Shown here: in pieces, positions 16,941-26,248 of the stretch
Layout: every line of letters starts with the position of its first letter
Position numbering within the stretch: the first letter of the stretch is position 1
Notes under the pieces: model-generated
Told to the model about the DNA's origin: nothing
The model's input: only the letters and a program-made list of their open reading frames with translations
The model's database searches: none
Origin: Streptomyces sp. WZ.A104
Lineage (GTDB): Bacteria > Actinomycetota > Actinomycetes > Streptomycetales > Streptomycetaceae
Length of the DNA: 64,000 nucleotides
Reading direction: 5' to 3'
Assembly: GCF_002382885.1 (NCBI RefSeq)
Contig: NZ_NWVL01000002.1
Span: forward strand, 62,001-126,000
Made by a program: the position numbers and the translations under genes

Positions 16941-18402
16941 CTCCGCCGACACCACCCCCTCCCCCGCCCGGATGACGGCCCGGGAGACGATCGCCCTGCT
17001 GACCGGCGCGACGGGCTTCACCGAGCACCGCCCGGCGCCGCGCACCCTGCCCGCCGACGGACCGCTCGGCTGGGCGGGGTACGACGCGGCACGGGAGCGG
17101 GCGGCGGAACGGACCGGCGAGAGCGAGTCCGTGGTGTACGGGACCGGGGCCGTCGGCGGCCGGCGGTGCGTGCTCCTCTCCTTCGAGTTCGGCTTCCTGG
17201 GCGGCTCGTTGGGCCGGCTGACGGGAGACCGGCTGGAGGCCGCGTACGACCTGGCCCTGACCCGGCGCCTCCCGCTGGTCTCACTGGTCGCCACCGGAGG
17301 CAGCCGGATGCAGGAGGGCATGGTCGCGCTCACCCAGCTCCAGCGGGTGGCCGCCGCAGCCACCCGGCTGCGCGCGTCCGGCCTCCCGCAGGTCGCGGTG
17401 GTCCGCGACCCGACGACCGGCGGCGGCTGGGCCACCGTGGGAGCGGGCTCGGACGTGATCCTGGCGCTGCCCGGCGCGCAGGTCGGCTTCGCGGGTTCCC
17501 GGGTACGGCCGCCGGAAGCGGAGCCGTACGCGTACAGCGCCGAGGGGCAGTTCGCGGCGGGCCAGGTGGACGCGGTGGTCCCTGCCGGGGAGCTGGCGCG
17601 CACGGTGGCACAGTGGCTGACCGCGCTGGGCCCGCACGGGGCGCCCGGTTCACTTCCGGCGCCAGGTGCGTCGGGTGCACCCGGCGCACCCTGGCCGCCC
17701 GCCACGTCCAGCGCACCCCGGCCGTCCGGCACCGGCCCGCACGGGGCGCTGCCCGTCGCCCCAGTGCCTCGCGCGCTGTCGGCGACCCGGCTTCCGGAGA
17801 CCGGCCGGGAGGCGGTGGAGCGGGCCCGCGCCACACAGCGCCCGCGCGCGGAGGCGTACTTGGCGGACTACTTCGCCGTACGGCTCCCCCTGCACGGGGA
17901 CCGGTGCGGCGGCAGCGACCCGGGGCTGCTGTGCGGCTTCGGGCTGCGCGCGGACGGGCAGCCGGTCGCGTACGTCGCCCAGTGCGGGACCCCGACCCGC
18001 CCGGCCGGATACCGTACGGCGGCCCGGACGATCCGGCTCGCGGACCGGCTCGGCGTCCCCGTCCTCACGCTGGTCGACACCCCGGGCGCCGCCAACGACG
18101 CGGAGGCGGAACGGGCGGGTGCGGGCGCGGCCATCGCGGACACCTTCGCGGCGATCGCGGCGGCCCGGGTCCCGGTGACGACGCTGGTGATCGGCGAGGG
18201 CGGCTCGGGCGGGGCGCTGGCGCTCGCGGCGCCGGACAACACCCACGTCACGGCGGACAGTTACTTCTCCGTCATCGCCCCGGAGCTGGCGGCGGCGATC
18301 CTCAAGCGGCCGCCGTCGGAGACGGGCGCCACGGCCGACCAGCTGTGGCTGCGCCCGCAGGACCTGCTGGAGCTGGGGGTGGCCCGCTCGGTCGTCGGCT
18401 GA
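16930..18402 (+). CDS. Acyl-CoA carboxylase carboxyltransferase, AccD-AccA fusion type
   Basis: A 490-aa crotonase-fold carboxyltransferase carrying both halves in one chain. The first half (to about residue 240) has the AccD-like F-E-F-G-F-L-G-G-S-L-G and G-G-S-R-M-Q-E-G blocks. The second half has AccA-like L-V-D-T-P-G-A and V-I-G-E-G-G-S-G-G-A-L-A-L oxyanion-hole motifs. A Pro/Gly/Ala-rich linker (around 240-285) separates them, and no zinc-finger Cys cluster is present. It moves carboxyl from carboxybiotin to acetyl-CoA or another acyl-CoA. The ATG lies inside the end of matB (11-bp overlap). A biotin carrier or carboxylase subunit must come from elsewhere. Confidence 0.85.
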   Translation: MSSDSADTTPSPARMTARETIALLTGATGFTEHRPAPRTLPADGPLGWAGYDAARERAAERTGESESVVYGTGAVGGRRCVLLSFEFGFLGGSLGRLTGDRLEAAYDLALTRRLPLVSLVATGGSRMQEGMVALTQLQRVAAAATRLRASGLPQVAVVRDPTTGGGWATVGAGSDVILALPGAQVGFAGSRVRPPEAEPYAYSAEGQFAAGQVDAVVPAGELARTVAQWLTALGPHGAPGSLPAPGASGAPGAPWPPATSSAPRPSGTGPHGALPVAPVPRALSATRLPETGREAVERARATQRPRAEAYLADYFAVRLPLHGDRCGGSDPGLLCGFGLRADGQPVAYVAQCGTPTRPAGYRTAARTIRLADRLGVPVLTLVDTPGAANDAEAERAGAGAAIADTFAAIAAARVPVTTLVIGEGGSGGALALAAPDNTHVTADSYFSVIAPELAAAILKRPPSETGATADQLWLRPQDLLELGVARSVVG

Positions 18403-18415
18403 GGGAAGGCCTCGG

Positions 18416-19681
18416 TCACGGCTTCGGGTCGCGGGCGTCGTAACGGGCGAAGGCACGCCACTTCGACGCGAGCAGGGCCACGGCGACCACGCACGCGATG
18501 CCGCCGCCGGTGACGGCGACGGCGGGCGAGGCGAGGTCGGCGACCGAACCGGCCAGGAAGTCCCCGAGCCGGGGCCCGCCCGCGACGACGACGATGAACA
18601 CGCCCTGGAGGCGGCCGCGCATCTCGTCGGGGACGGCCGCCTGGAGCATCGTGTTGCGGAAGACCATGGAGACGGTGTCGGCGCACCCGGCGAGCGCCAG
18701 GAAGAGCAACCCGAGCCAGAGGTTCCGGGTGAGGCCGAAGACGGCGATGGCGGTGCCCCAGGAGGCGACGGCCAGCAGGACCGCGAGCCCGTGCCGCCGG
18801 ATGCGGCCGAGCCAGCCGGAGAACACCCCGCCGAGGAGCGCACCGAGGGCCGGGGCGGCGACGAGCATTCCGGTGGTCCGCGCGTCACCCCCGTACCAGA
18901 GAACGGCGATGACCGGGAAGAGGGCGCGGGGGTGGGCGAGGACCATGGCGCACAGGTCGGTGAAGAAGGTCATCCGCAGGTTCGGCCGGGTCCCGAGGAA
19001 CCGCAGCCCGTCCCGTACGGAGGCCCGCTTGCCCGTCCCGCCCTCCTGCCGGTCGGGCAGCATCGAGGGGAGCCTCCACATGGCGTACAGGGAGGCGGTG
19101 AAGCAGACGGCTTCCACGGTGTACGCGGCGTGGTACCCCCACCAGCCGACGATGAGCCCGCCCAGCATCGGCCCGACGAGCGCGCCCGTGGTGCTGGTCA
19201 TGGAGTTCAGCGCGTTGGCGGCGGGCAGCTGTTCGGCCGGGAGCAGCCGGGCGATCATCGAGGAGCGGGCGGGCGCGTTGAGCGCGAAGCACACGGCCTG
19301 GAGGGCGACCACCGCGTACAGCAGGCCGACGTTCTCGACCCCGGCGGCCGTGGCACCCACCAGCACGAGGGCCAGGACGAACGACCCGGCGGCACTGAGA
19401 AGACCCAGCTTGCGCCGGTCCACGGTGTCGGCGACGGCCCCGCCGTACAGCCCGAACACGATGAGCGGCACCAGCGAGCAGAACCCGATGAGCCCGACGG
19501 AGAACGCGGACCCGGTGATGTCGTAGACCTGGAGCGAGACCGCAAGCGCCGTCATGCCCTGCCCGACCCAGGAGACGGTGTTCCCGAACCAGAGCCGCCG
19601 GTAGTCCGGCGAGACCCGCAGCGGGGTGAGGTCGGCGAGTATCCGGGTGCGGCGTACAGGCGGTTCGGTTGTTTCGGTCAC
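18416..19681 (-). CDS. MFS transporter (exporter-like)
   Basis: A 421-aa major facilitator with about 12 hydrophobic segments. It belongs to the MFS_3/enterobactin-exporter-like group, judging by the N-terminal R-R-L-W-F-G-N-T-V-S-W-V-G-Q-G-M-T-A-L-A and the motif-A loop G-G-A-V-A-D-T-V-D-R-R-K. Such proteins usually export drugs or siderophores, but the substrate is unknown. The start is a GTG preceded by TACCAT only 5 nt away, suggesting leaderless transcription. It is convergent with the carboxyltransferase gene, 13 bp apart, and may have no dedicated terminator there. Confidence 0.85.
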   Translation of the reverse strand: MTETTEPPVRRTRILADLTPLRVSPDYRRLWFGNTVSWVGQGMTALAVSLQVYDITGSAFSVGLIGFCSLVPLIVFGLYGGAVADTVDRRKLGLLSAAGSFVLALVLVGATAAGVENVGLLYAVVALQAVCFALNAPARSSMIARLLPAEQLPAANALNSMTSTTGALVGPMLGGLIVGWWGYHAAYTVEAVCFTASLYAMWRLPSMLPDRQEGGTGKRASVRDGLRFLGTRPNLRMTFFTDLCAMVLAHPRALFPVIAVLWYGGDARTTGMLVAAPALGALLGGVFSGWLGRIRRHGLAVLLAVASWGTAIAVFGLTRNLWLGLLFLALAGCADTVSMVFRNTMLQAAVPDEMRGRLQGVFIVVVAGGPRLGDFLAGSVADLASPAVAVTGGGIACVVAVALLASKWRAFARYDARDPKP

Positions 19682-19924
19682 AGGGGATGGTAGCCGCGCC
19701 CCTCCCCCGACGCCCCGACCGGCCTCTCCGCCCCGCCCCCTCCGAACCCGTCAGCCGCGAAACGTCCGTACCGCAGCCACCACGGCGGCCGGGCCGGGGG
19801 CGTCGTCGCCGGCGACGTCGAGCGGCAGGGGCTCCGCGCCCAAGACTTCAGCGTCCTCACCGCGTCCGGGACCACGCGGCCTCAGGGCCCTCGTCGTGTC
19901 CAGGAACACGCGGCTTCAGCGGCC

Positions 19925-20926
19925 TCAGCCCCCGACCTTCCCCGCGGTGATCTGTCGGCCTCGTGTGGTGTCGACCACGATGGGGATGCCATCGGGGATT
20001 CTCCCTTCGAGGTCGCTGAGCAGAATCTCGATCGGAGGCAGGTCGCTGGGGCCCCGGACATGGACGTACAGAGTTCTGGACCGGGCATCGACGCTGGTGA
20101 CCATCGCGCCCGGGCTCTTCGACAGCCACCGCTCCGCGGATTCCTTGGTCCGGGCCGTCCAGGTGGTGAGCAGCACAGTGGTAACGGTGTTGGCTCCCAG
20201 GGGGAGCAGTACGGCCAGGAAGAGCAGTCCGAGCATGAGGTAGGCGCGGCGCGGCGCCCGCTCCGCGCGCTGCCCGGCCGCCCGGGCGTATCCCAGGGAA
20301 GCGAAGACGATCATGCCGGCGAAGACGAGGGCGAGAAGGTTGGACATGAAGAGCACCAGTGCGCCCAGGGAGAGCCACCACTGCGCCTGGCCCGCGCAGA
20401 CACCGGTGACCACGAGGGGCGGAACGAGGGAGATGGCGATGGCCACTCCCGGCAGGACGGCGGCGACGTCCTTGCGGGACAGCGCCACGGCGCCGGCGAA
20501 GCCGGTTGCCACCGCGGCGATCAGGTCCAGGAGCCCTGGAGATGTCCGGCCGGAGATCTGGCTGTTCGTCAGGAGGTCGTACGATTGGGGTACGACGAGC
20601 GAGGCCACCGCGCCTGTCAGGATCACCAGCAGACACCCGAGCGTGACGAAGGTGACGGCCGTGGTGCGACGGCGCTGTACGGCGCCGAGGGCGATACCCA
20701 TGATCGGCGTGGACAGCGGTGCGATGATCATCGCACCGATGACGGTGGCCGTGGAGTCCGTCAGGATCCCGCCCGCGGCGATGACGGACGACAGCGTGAG
20801 CATGGTCCAGAAGGCCGAGCGCTTCGCCTGGACGTCTCCCGACGACGGATCCAGGTCCTGCTGGAGATCTTCCAGGCCGCGGCGCTGCCGGGCCGGCAGG
20901 ACCCTGTCGCGGAGTTGGCTGGGCAT
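19925..20926 (-). CDS. DUF389 family membrane protein
   Basis: A 333-aa multi-pass protein of the DUF389 (TIGR00341-like) family. The hallmark membrane segments are visible: S-V-I-A-A-G-G-I-L-T-D-S-T-A-T-V-I-G-A-M-I-I-A-P-L-S-T-P-I (written as two overlapping helices) and later V-A-I-A-I-S-L-V-P-P-L-V-V-T-G. A soluble C-terminal domain of about 85 residues follows. The molecular function of the family is not established. The ATG overlaps a short perfect dyad, and GATACT lies 6 nt upstream. It is the first gene of the transporter-rich accessory block and stands alone. Confidence 0.85.
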   Translation of the reverse strand: MPSQLRDRVLPARQRRGLEDLQQDLDPSSGDVQAKRSAFWTMLTLSSVIAAGGILTDSTATVIGAMIIAPLSTPIMGIALGAVQRRRTTAVTFVTLGCLLVILTGAVASLVVPQSYDLLTNSQISGRTSPGLLDLIAAVATGFAGAVALSRKDVAAVLPGVAIAISLVPPLVVTGVCAGQAQWWLSLGALVLFMSNLLALVFAGMIVFASLGYARAAGQRAERAPRRAYLMLGLLFLAVLLPLGANTVTTVLLTTWTARTKESAERWLSKSPGAMVTSVDARSRTLYVHVRGPSDLPPIEILLSDLEGRIPDGIPIVVDTTRGRQITAGKVGG

Positions 20927-20934
20927 GTGCCCAG
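20919..20934. promoter_or_regulatory. Short dyad overlapping the DUF389 start codon
   Basis: CTGGGCA-TG-TGCCCAG, a 7-bp perfect inverted repeat centred on the start region of the DUF389 gene. On the minus strand, GATACT lies 6 nt before the ATG, so the dyad would cover the transcription start of a leaderless message. It could be an operator or a start-blocking hairpin. Confidence 0.4.
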
Positions 20935-21027
20935 TATCCGGACCCGCCCCTGTGAGTACGGCAAGGACACGGCCCCGGGGGGCTGATGTCGCTGCCCGCG
21001 TCTGCCTCTACCTGAGCGCGAGTGCGC

Positions 21028-21064
21028 CCAGTCCCTCCTGCCCACCGGGGCCAGGAGGGACTGG
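21028..21064 (-). terminator. Terminator hairpin after the metPS operon
   Basis: A perfect 13-bp inverted repeat (CCAGTCCCTCCTG / CAGGAGGGACTGG, 11-nt loop) 74 bp downstream of the metS stop codon. It lies in the 212-bp gap before the DUF389 gene and has no other evident role. Confidence 0.75.
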
Positions 21065-21138
21065 CGAACGGACCGGCCTCCGGGGCGACGACGGGTCGCA
21101 GCCGGTCCACTGCGGAACCAGGCGGGGACCGGGCTCGC

Positions 21139-21276
21139 TCACTCGGCCGGGTGCGTACCGGGCGGCATCGGTTCCGGGGGCTCCGGGTGGCTCCTCAGCC
21201 GGAGGATGGCGGTGATCAGCCCACCCCAGACGATGAGCATGGCGATGACCATCATGACGATCGCGCTGGCAGACAT
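21139..21276 (-). CDS. metS: Methionine/alanine importer small subunit MetS
   Basis: A 45-aa single-pass membrane peptide: a short polar N terminus, one hydrophobic helix rich in Met, Ile and Val (residues 5-27), then a Pro/Glu-rich tail. Such peptides accompany SNF-family transporters; in Corynebacterium glutamicum MetS is required with MetP for methionine and alanine uptake. Its ATG overlaps the stop codon of the upstream transporter in a TGATG arrangement, so translation is coupled and a 1:1 partner role is likely. It is followed by a strong hairpin terminator. Confidence 0.85.
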   Translation of the reverse strand: MSASAIVMMVIAMLIVWGGLITAILRLRSHPEPPEPMPPGTHPAE

Positions 21277-22808
21277 CAGCGGTCCTTCCGGTCGGCGGGC
21301 GACTCCATGTCCAGGTCGATGTCCTCGCCACCGGCCGGCCACGGAATCAGAGAGAGGATCACCCCGACCAGCAGTGCTCCGATGGCGACGCTCCAGCCCG
21401 CGGCGAGCAGGAACCCGGTCGAATAGCCCTCGTAGTTCTCGTCGAACTCGGTCCGCAGGCTGTCGACCATCATCCAGCCGAGCACGAGCGGCGTGATGAC
21501 ACCGAGGCAGATGCGCCACCAGTGGCCGAGCCGGATGGCGGAGGTGGCGTCGGCGTTCCGCTGCAGGCTGGGCAGCTGCCGCAGCACCCAGACGATCACG
21601 ATCAGCCCGACCAGAGCTGCCAGCGCGATGCCGTACTGGTTGATGAAGTGGTCGGACGCGTCGAGCAGATAGATACCGGACTCGGTCGGGAACAGCAGGA
21701 TCGACACCAGCGCGACCAGACCGCCGATGCCCAGGACCGCGGGCCTGCGCCGCATGCCGGTCCGGTCCTGCACGGCCGAGACGACCACCTGCACGATGGA
21801 GATCAGCGAGGAGAGTCCCGCGATCACCAGGGAGCTGAAGAACAGCACACCGAAGAGGCCGCCGAGCGGCATCTCCGAGATCACCGCGGGGAAGGCGACG
21901 AACGCCAGACCGATGCCCGCGCCTGCGACTTCGTCGACGCCGACCCCCGAGGCGACCGCCAGATAGCCCAAGGTCGAGAAGACGCCGATGCCCGCGAGGA
22001 TCTCGAACGAGCTGTTGGCGAAGCCCGCCACCATCGCGGAGCCCGTCAGGTCGGCCCGACGGCCCAGGTACGACGCGTACGTCACCATGATGCCGAAGCC
22101 GATGGACAGGGAGAAGAAGATCTGCCCGTATGCGGCGACCCAGACACTGCCGTTGCCGAGCTCCGACCAGTTCGGCGTGAAGAGCGCGTCCAGTCCGGTG
22201 GCCGCACCGTCCAGCGTGAGCGCCCTGATCACCAGCGCGGCGAACAGGACGAACAGCAACGGAATGAAGATCTTGTTGGCGCGTTCGATGCCTCGCCGGA
22301 TACCGAACGCCAGGACGACCAGCACCACCACCCAAACGATGATCAGCGGCCAGAACACGCCCGGTACATAGCCGTCCAGGAATCCCGGTGAATCCGGTGC
22401 CCGCAGGAAATCACCGAAGAGGAATGCCTCCGGGTCATCACCCCACTGCTGACCGGCGGAGAATCCCACATAGCGCACGGCCCAGGCGATGATGACGGCG
22501 TAGTAGGTGGCGATCACGAAGGAGATCGCGACCTGCCACCATCCGATGACCTCGGCCGGCCGGGCCATCCTGCGCAGAGCGGCGGGGGGTGACATGCGGT
22601 ACTTGCGCCCGATGGCGTACTCCATGATCAGCAGGGGGATGCCCGCCGAAAGGAGCGCGATGAGGTACGGCAGCAGAAAGGCGCCACCACCGTTCTCGTA
22701 GGCGATGGCGGGGAACCGCCAGATATTGCCGAGCCCGACGGCCGAACCAATGGCGGCCAGCAGGAAACCAGCGCGTGTGCCCCATTGCTCACGTGGCTGC
22801 TCTGCCAT
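21276..22808 (-). CDS. metP: Sodium-dependent SNF-family transporter, MetP-like
   Basis: A 510-aa neurotransmitter:sodium symporter family protein with 11-12 membrane segments. The family signature is at the N terminus: W-G-T-R-A-G-F-L-L-A-A-I-G-S-A-V-G-L-G-N-I-W-R-F-P, the unwound TM1 that binds sodium and substrate. It most likely imports methionine or alanine, because a MetS-type small subunit is coupled to it by TGATG. ATG 22808 is chosen because GAGGA lies 7 nt upstream; a TTG two codons earlier is less likely. Substrate preference is inferred from the partner gene only. Confidence 0.88.
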   Translation of the reverse strand: MAEQPREQWGTRAGFLLAAIGSAVGLGNIWRFPAIAYENGGGAFLLPYLIALLSAGIPLLIMEYAIGRKYRMSPPAALRRMARPAEVIGWWQVAISFVIATYYAVIIAWAVRYVGFSAGQQWGDDPEAFLFGDFLRAPDSPGFLDGYVPGVFWPLIIVWVVVLVVLAFGIRRGIERANKIFIPLLFVLFAALVIRALTLDGAATGLDALFTPNWSELGNGSVWVAAYGQIFFSLSIGFGIMVTYASYLGRRADLTGSAMVAGFANSSFEILAGIGVFSTLGYLAVASGVGVDEVAGAGIGLAFVAFPAVISEMPLGGLFGVLFFSSLVIAGLSSLISIVQVVVSAVQDRTGMRRRPAVLGIGGLVALVSILLFPTESGIYLLDASDHFINQYGIALAALVGLIVIVWVLRQLPSLQRNADATSAIRLGHWWRICLGVITPLVLGWMMVDSLRTEFDENYEGYSTGFLLAAGWSVAIGALLVGVILSLIPWPAGGEDIDLDMESPADRKDR

Positions 22809-23076
22809 ATGCAATTCCTCGGGTCTTCTCTTGGCACTACGAACGAAACTGATGGCACGTTAGCGTGAAGTGCCCTCGAAATCGCCGTGACAGGGCCCGG
22901 CAGATGACAGGCACAACACACTGCTCTTCGGTCAGCAGGACAGGGTGAGCCCTGAGGAAGGGGGCCGGACAGGGTCTCGGCAGTGGTTCACCTCGTAGAG
23001 AGGGTCGTCCATCCACCGAGACCGACCGGACACCGACCCCGGCCACCGGGCCGAGGTCCGACTGCTGCACCGACCG

Positions 23077-25200
23077 CTACACCGACTGGTCAGCGTCCGG
23101 GGCGTCAGGGCGGTGATCGGGGAGAGCCGACCCCGACGTCGCCTCGTGGTGGAGCCGCAGGAACTCCAGATGCCGCTCGTACTGGTCGAGGGTGTCGCCG
23201 ATGAGCTGCTCTCTGGTGTAGCCCATGACGTCGTAACCCTGATTGCCCTCGGCCAGCTGGACCTCGAAGCGCACGTAGTTGTCGTGGGTGCTGACCGACC
23301 GGGTGGCGAATCCCGGTGTCGGCCGTTCGACGGGCCAGACCCGATAGACGAACTGGTCCTTCGGGCCGATCGGTACGGCGAGGCCGACGTGCGGGAGGCC
23401 GTTCTCCTCGTCGGTGCCGGAGAGGATTTCCGCCTCCACACCCTGCTCCCGCAGTTCCTGAGCGACTTCCTCGAACGCCGGCCGGCAGACGTCCTCCACG
23501 AATCTGGTGGCTGCCCGCCTGCCCGGGAACGACATCGCCCGCGACAGCCGCTGCCGCCAGTTCCGCGCCCCGGAAGGCCCCTGTTGCGTTGTCCGGCCGG
23601 AGAGGGACCCCGGCAGGGTGGTGGTCAGCGCCTCCTCGCGCATCCGGTCGGAGCGTAGCGCGAGGTAGAGCCCCGCCATGATCAGGAACATCACGAACGA
23701 GAAGGGCAGCCCCATGATGATCGTGGCGTCGGTGAGAGCCTGCACTCCGCCCACCAGGAGCATGGCGAGGGTGAGCAGGCCTGTCGTCACCGCCCAGAAC
23801 ACGCGGAGCCAGGTCCGCGCGTCGGTCACCGGTGTCGGGAGGTGAGAGCTGAGGTTGCCCATGACGAGGGCTCCGGAGTCGGCGGAGGTGACGTAGAGAA
23901 GCAGCCCTACGAAGGTCGCGAGTCCCGCGCTGAACATCTCCCCGGGATACTGCTCCAGCAGGCCGTAGAAGGCCTGCTCGGGGGAGTTGAGTGCGGTCTC
24001 CCCGAAAGCGGAGTTGCCGTCGCGCACCACGAACAGTGCGCTGTTGCCGAAGACGGCCAGGAAGAGGCCGGTGAAGAGAAACGGGATGATCAGGGTCGCG
24101 GCGACGAACTGACGCAACGTGCGGCCTCGCGAGATCCGAGCGAGGAACAGCCCGACGAACGGCGCCCAGGCGATCCACCAGGCCCAGAAGAACAGCGTCC
24201 AGGCGTCCAGCCATTCGGTCGGCTGGTCGTAGGCGAAGGTGTTCAGCGTCATCGACGGAAATCCGCTGAGGTAGTCGCCGACGTTCTGAACCAGGGCGTT
24301 GAGCAGCCGGAACGGTTCGCCGACCACCAGGATGTAGAACATCAGCAGTACGGCGAGGAGCACGTTGAGCTGCGACAGCCGACGGATGCCCTTGTCGACC
24401 CCGGCGGCCGCTGAAACGGTGGCCATCACCACGGCGAGGGCGATGAGCCCGATCTGCGCGGGCAGCCCCTCAGGCACGCCGAAGAGGACCTTGAGCCCGT
24501 AGTTCAGCTGCACCACGCCGATGCCGAGGGACACGGAGATTCCGAAGACGGTACCGATGATGGCCGCCAGGTCGACGGCGTCACCGATCCTCCCGTGGAT
24601 CCGACGGCCGATGATCGGGTAGATCGCGGACCGGATGGCCAGCGGCAGCTTGTAACGGAAGGCGAAGTAGGCGAGCGCCATGCCCATCAGCGCGTACATG
24701 GCCCAGCCGGTGATGCCGTAGTGGAACAGCGTCCACACCACGGCCTGCCGGGCCGCCTCCAGTGACTCGGGGTCCCCTTCCGGCGGCACCAGGTAGTGGC
24801 TCACCGGTCCGGCGACGGAGAAGAACATCAGGTCGATGCCGATGCCCGCGGCGAACAGCATCGCCGCCCAGGCGAAAAGCCCGTAGTCGGGCTTGTAGTG
24901 CTTGGGGCCGAGCTTGATCGTGCCGTACTTCGACACCCCGATGAAGACGACGAACACGAGGTACAGGGTCGCGGCGAGGAAGTAGTACCAGCCGAACCAG
25001 CCGGAGATCTTGTCGACCACCACGCCGATGACCTTCTCGGCGCCGGAGGGGGTGACAATCGCCCAGATCGAGATGGCCAGGATGAGCGTCGCGGACCCGT
25101 AGAAGACCATCGGCTTGAGCGAGCCCGCCCCTTCCGTACCGGGCTCAACCTGCGGATCGTCCGTGTCGGGCACAGGGCCCTTGCCTCCTACGGCCGACAT
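23077..25200 (-). CDS. BCCT family choline/glycine betaine transporter, BetT-like
   Basis: A 707-aa transporter with 12 predicted membrane segments and a large C-terminal cytoplasmic domain (from about residue 520), the layout of BetT-type osmosensing choline transporters. The family's aromatic substrate region is visible in W-T-L-F-F-W-A-W-W-I-A-W-A-P-F-V-G-L-F (around residue 335), and G-I-G-I-D-L-M-F-F-S lies in TM3. It takes up choline or betaine driven by sodium or protons and probably helps under salt stress. AAGGAG precedes the ATG by 7 nt. No bet oxidation genes are adjacent. Confidence 0.88.
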   Translation of the reverse strand: MSAVGGKGPVPDTDDPQVEPGTEGAGSLKPMVFYGSATLILAISIWAIVTPSGAEKVIGVVVDKISGWFGWYYFLAATLYLVFVVFIGVSKYGTIKLGPKHYKPDYGLFAWAAMLFAAGIGIDLMFFSVAGPVSHYLVPPEGDPESLEAARQAVVWTLFHYGITGWAMYALMGMALAYFAFRYKLPLAIRSAIYPIIGRRIHGRIGDAVDLAAIIGTVFGISVSLGIGVVQLNYGLKVLFGVPEGLPAQIGLIALAVVMATVSAAAGVDKGIRRLSQLNVLLAVLLMFYILVVGEPFRLLNALVQNVGDYLSGFPSMTLNTFAYDQPTEWLDAWTLFFWAWWIAWAPFVGLFLARISRGRTLRQFVAATLIIPFLFTGLFLAVFGNSALFVVRDGNSAFGETALNSPEQAFYGLLEQYPGEMFSAGLATFVGLLLYVTSADSGALVMGNLSSHLPTPVTDARTWLRVFWAVTTGLLTLAMLLVGGVQALTDATIIMGLPFSFVMFLIMAGLYLALRSDRMREEALTTTLPGSLSGRTTQQGPSGARNWRQRLSRAMSFPGRRAATRFVEDVCRPAFEEVAQELREQGVEAEILSGTDEENGLPHVGLAVPIGPKDQFVYRVWPVERPTPGFATRSVSTHDNYVRFEVQLAEGNQGYDVMGYTREQLIGDTLDQYERHLEFLRLHHEATSGSALPDHRPDAPDADQSV

Positions 25201-25234
25201 GGTCGGCTCCTTTCCTGCCAGAACGGTAATGGTG

Positions 25235-25258
25235 CGGCCTCCGGTGCGCCGGAGGCCG
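25235..25258 (-). promoter_or_regulatory. Inverted repeat upstream of the BCCT gene
   Basis: CGGCCTCCGG-TGCG-CCGGAGGCCG, a perfect 10-bp stem with a 4-nt loop, ends 34 bp before the BCCT start codon. It could be a 5'-leader hairpin, an operator or a stray terminator. No T-tract follows on either strand. Confidence 0.45.
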
Positions 25259-26190
25259 GGTCATTCTTCGATCAGGGCGGCGGCCCGACGGCGGCCAGGC
25301 GCATGGTCACGCCGGGTCCGAGGGGTGGCGGCGCGTACGCCCAGGCGACGGCGGGACCCACGACCAGGGCCCGGCACTCCCCCGACGGACTCGGTGCGGA
25401 GCGCCTCCTCCTTGCCGCTCAGCAGGAACGTGCACACGCGGAACGGGAGACGGGCGCGGCACCGGGCGCGCCCGCCCGCTCTTCGTCGGCAAGGCACGCC
25501 AGGCGCCGCGCACAGCACGGTCCTCCTCGGAGGCCGCCTCGACGGCGGCGTCACCGCAGGGGCCTGCCACCTCACGCCGCCGATGGCCACTCACCGCGGA
25601 TGCACAGCCCACCCACCCATCGCGGGTCTCCTTCACCTCCAGCCGGTGCCGCGCGGATCGACTCGGTGTCAGCAACATGGCCGTACGGGGGCCGTCGGTC
25701 CACGGGGCGCACCGCCGCAGCGCCGAGCTCGTGCCCCAGGCACCCCGGGCGGGCTAACGACCATCACGTGACACCACCGCTGCGGTGCGGCGGCCGCGGT
25801 CCCCGGGACAGTGGAGTGCCGTAGGCCCGGGGCGCATCGGCCGGTACGGTGTCGGCGGGGTTCCGGCCCGGCCGGAAGGAGTGGAGGCTCGTCCACCCGG
25901 ACACCGCGCCGCGCAACAACGCGACCGTGCTACGGGAAGTGGTCACAGGGCTCGCCGAACGGTACGACTGCCCTGTCCGGCCGGTCAGACAGCGCAGCCC
26001 CGCCTCGGCCTCGACGGCGGGTGGGCCGGGCGCGCTGTGCCCGGGCAGCCGCCCGCCGGTGGCCGTGGCGACGGCACGCCCTTCGATGCCCGGACCGGCG
26101 ACTGCGACACGGAGGCCGGCGACTGCCTCACGGAGGCCGTGTGCGGTTCGCGGACGGCGCGGCGCGCCTGGCGCAAGTCCTCGCACGGCA
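25259..26190. other. Long intergenic region without a supportable gene
   Basis: 932 bp between the BCCT and SulP genes. Several open frames cross it on both strands but none has a ribosome site, normal amino-acid composition or a recognisable motif. A short plus-strand stretch near 25875-26000 (F-R-P-G-R-K-E-W-R-L-V-H-P-D-T-A) is the only segment that reads protein-like, and it loses sense within about 45 codons. This may be decayed coding sequence. Confidence 0.5.
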
Positions 26191-26238
26191 AAGCCGCCCC
26201 TGCCCGCGGTCCGTTGCCGGGGCGGTCAGGGGCGGCTT
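26191..26238 (-). terminator. Terminator of the SulP gene
   Basis: A perfect 12-bp inverted repeat (AAGCCGCCCCTG / CAGGGGCGGCTT, 24-nt loop that can pair further) just downstream of the SulP stop codon. On the minus strand the stem ends in TTT. Confidence 0.8.
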
Positions 26239-26248
26239 GTCGGTCTTC

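Noticed and set aside
22809..23076. Riboswitch or S-box upstream of metPS
   Set aside because: No SAM or T-box core elements were recognisable in the upstream sequence.
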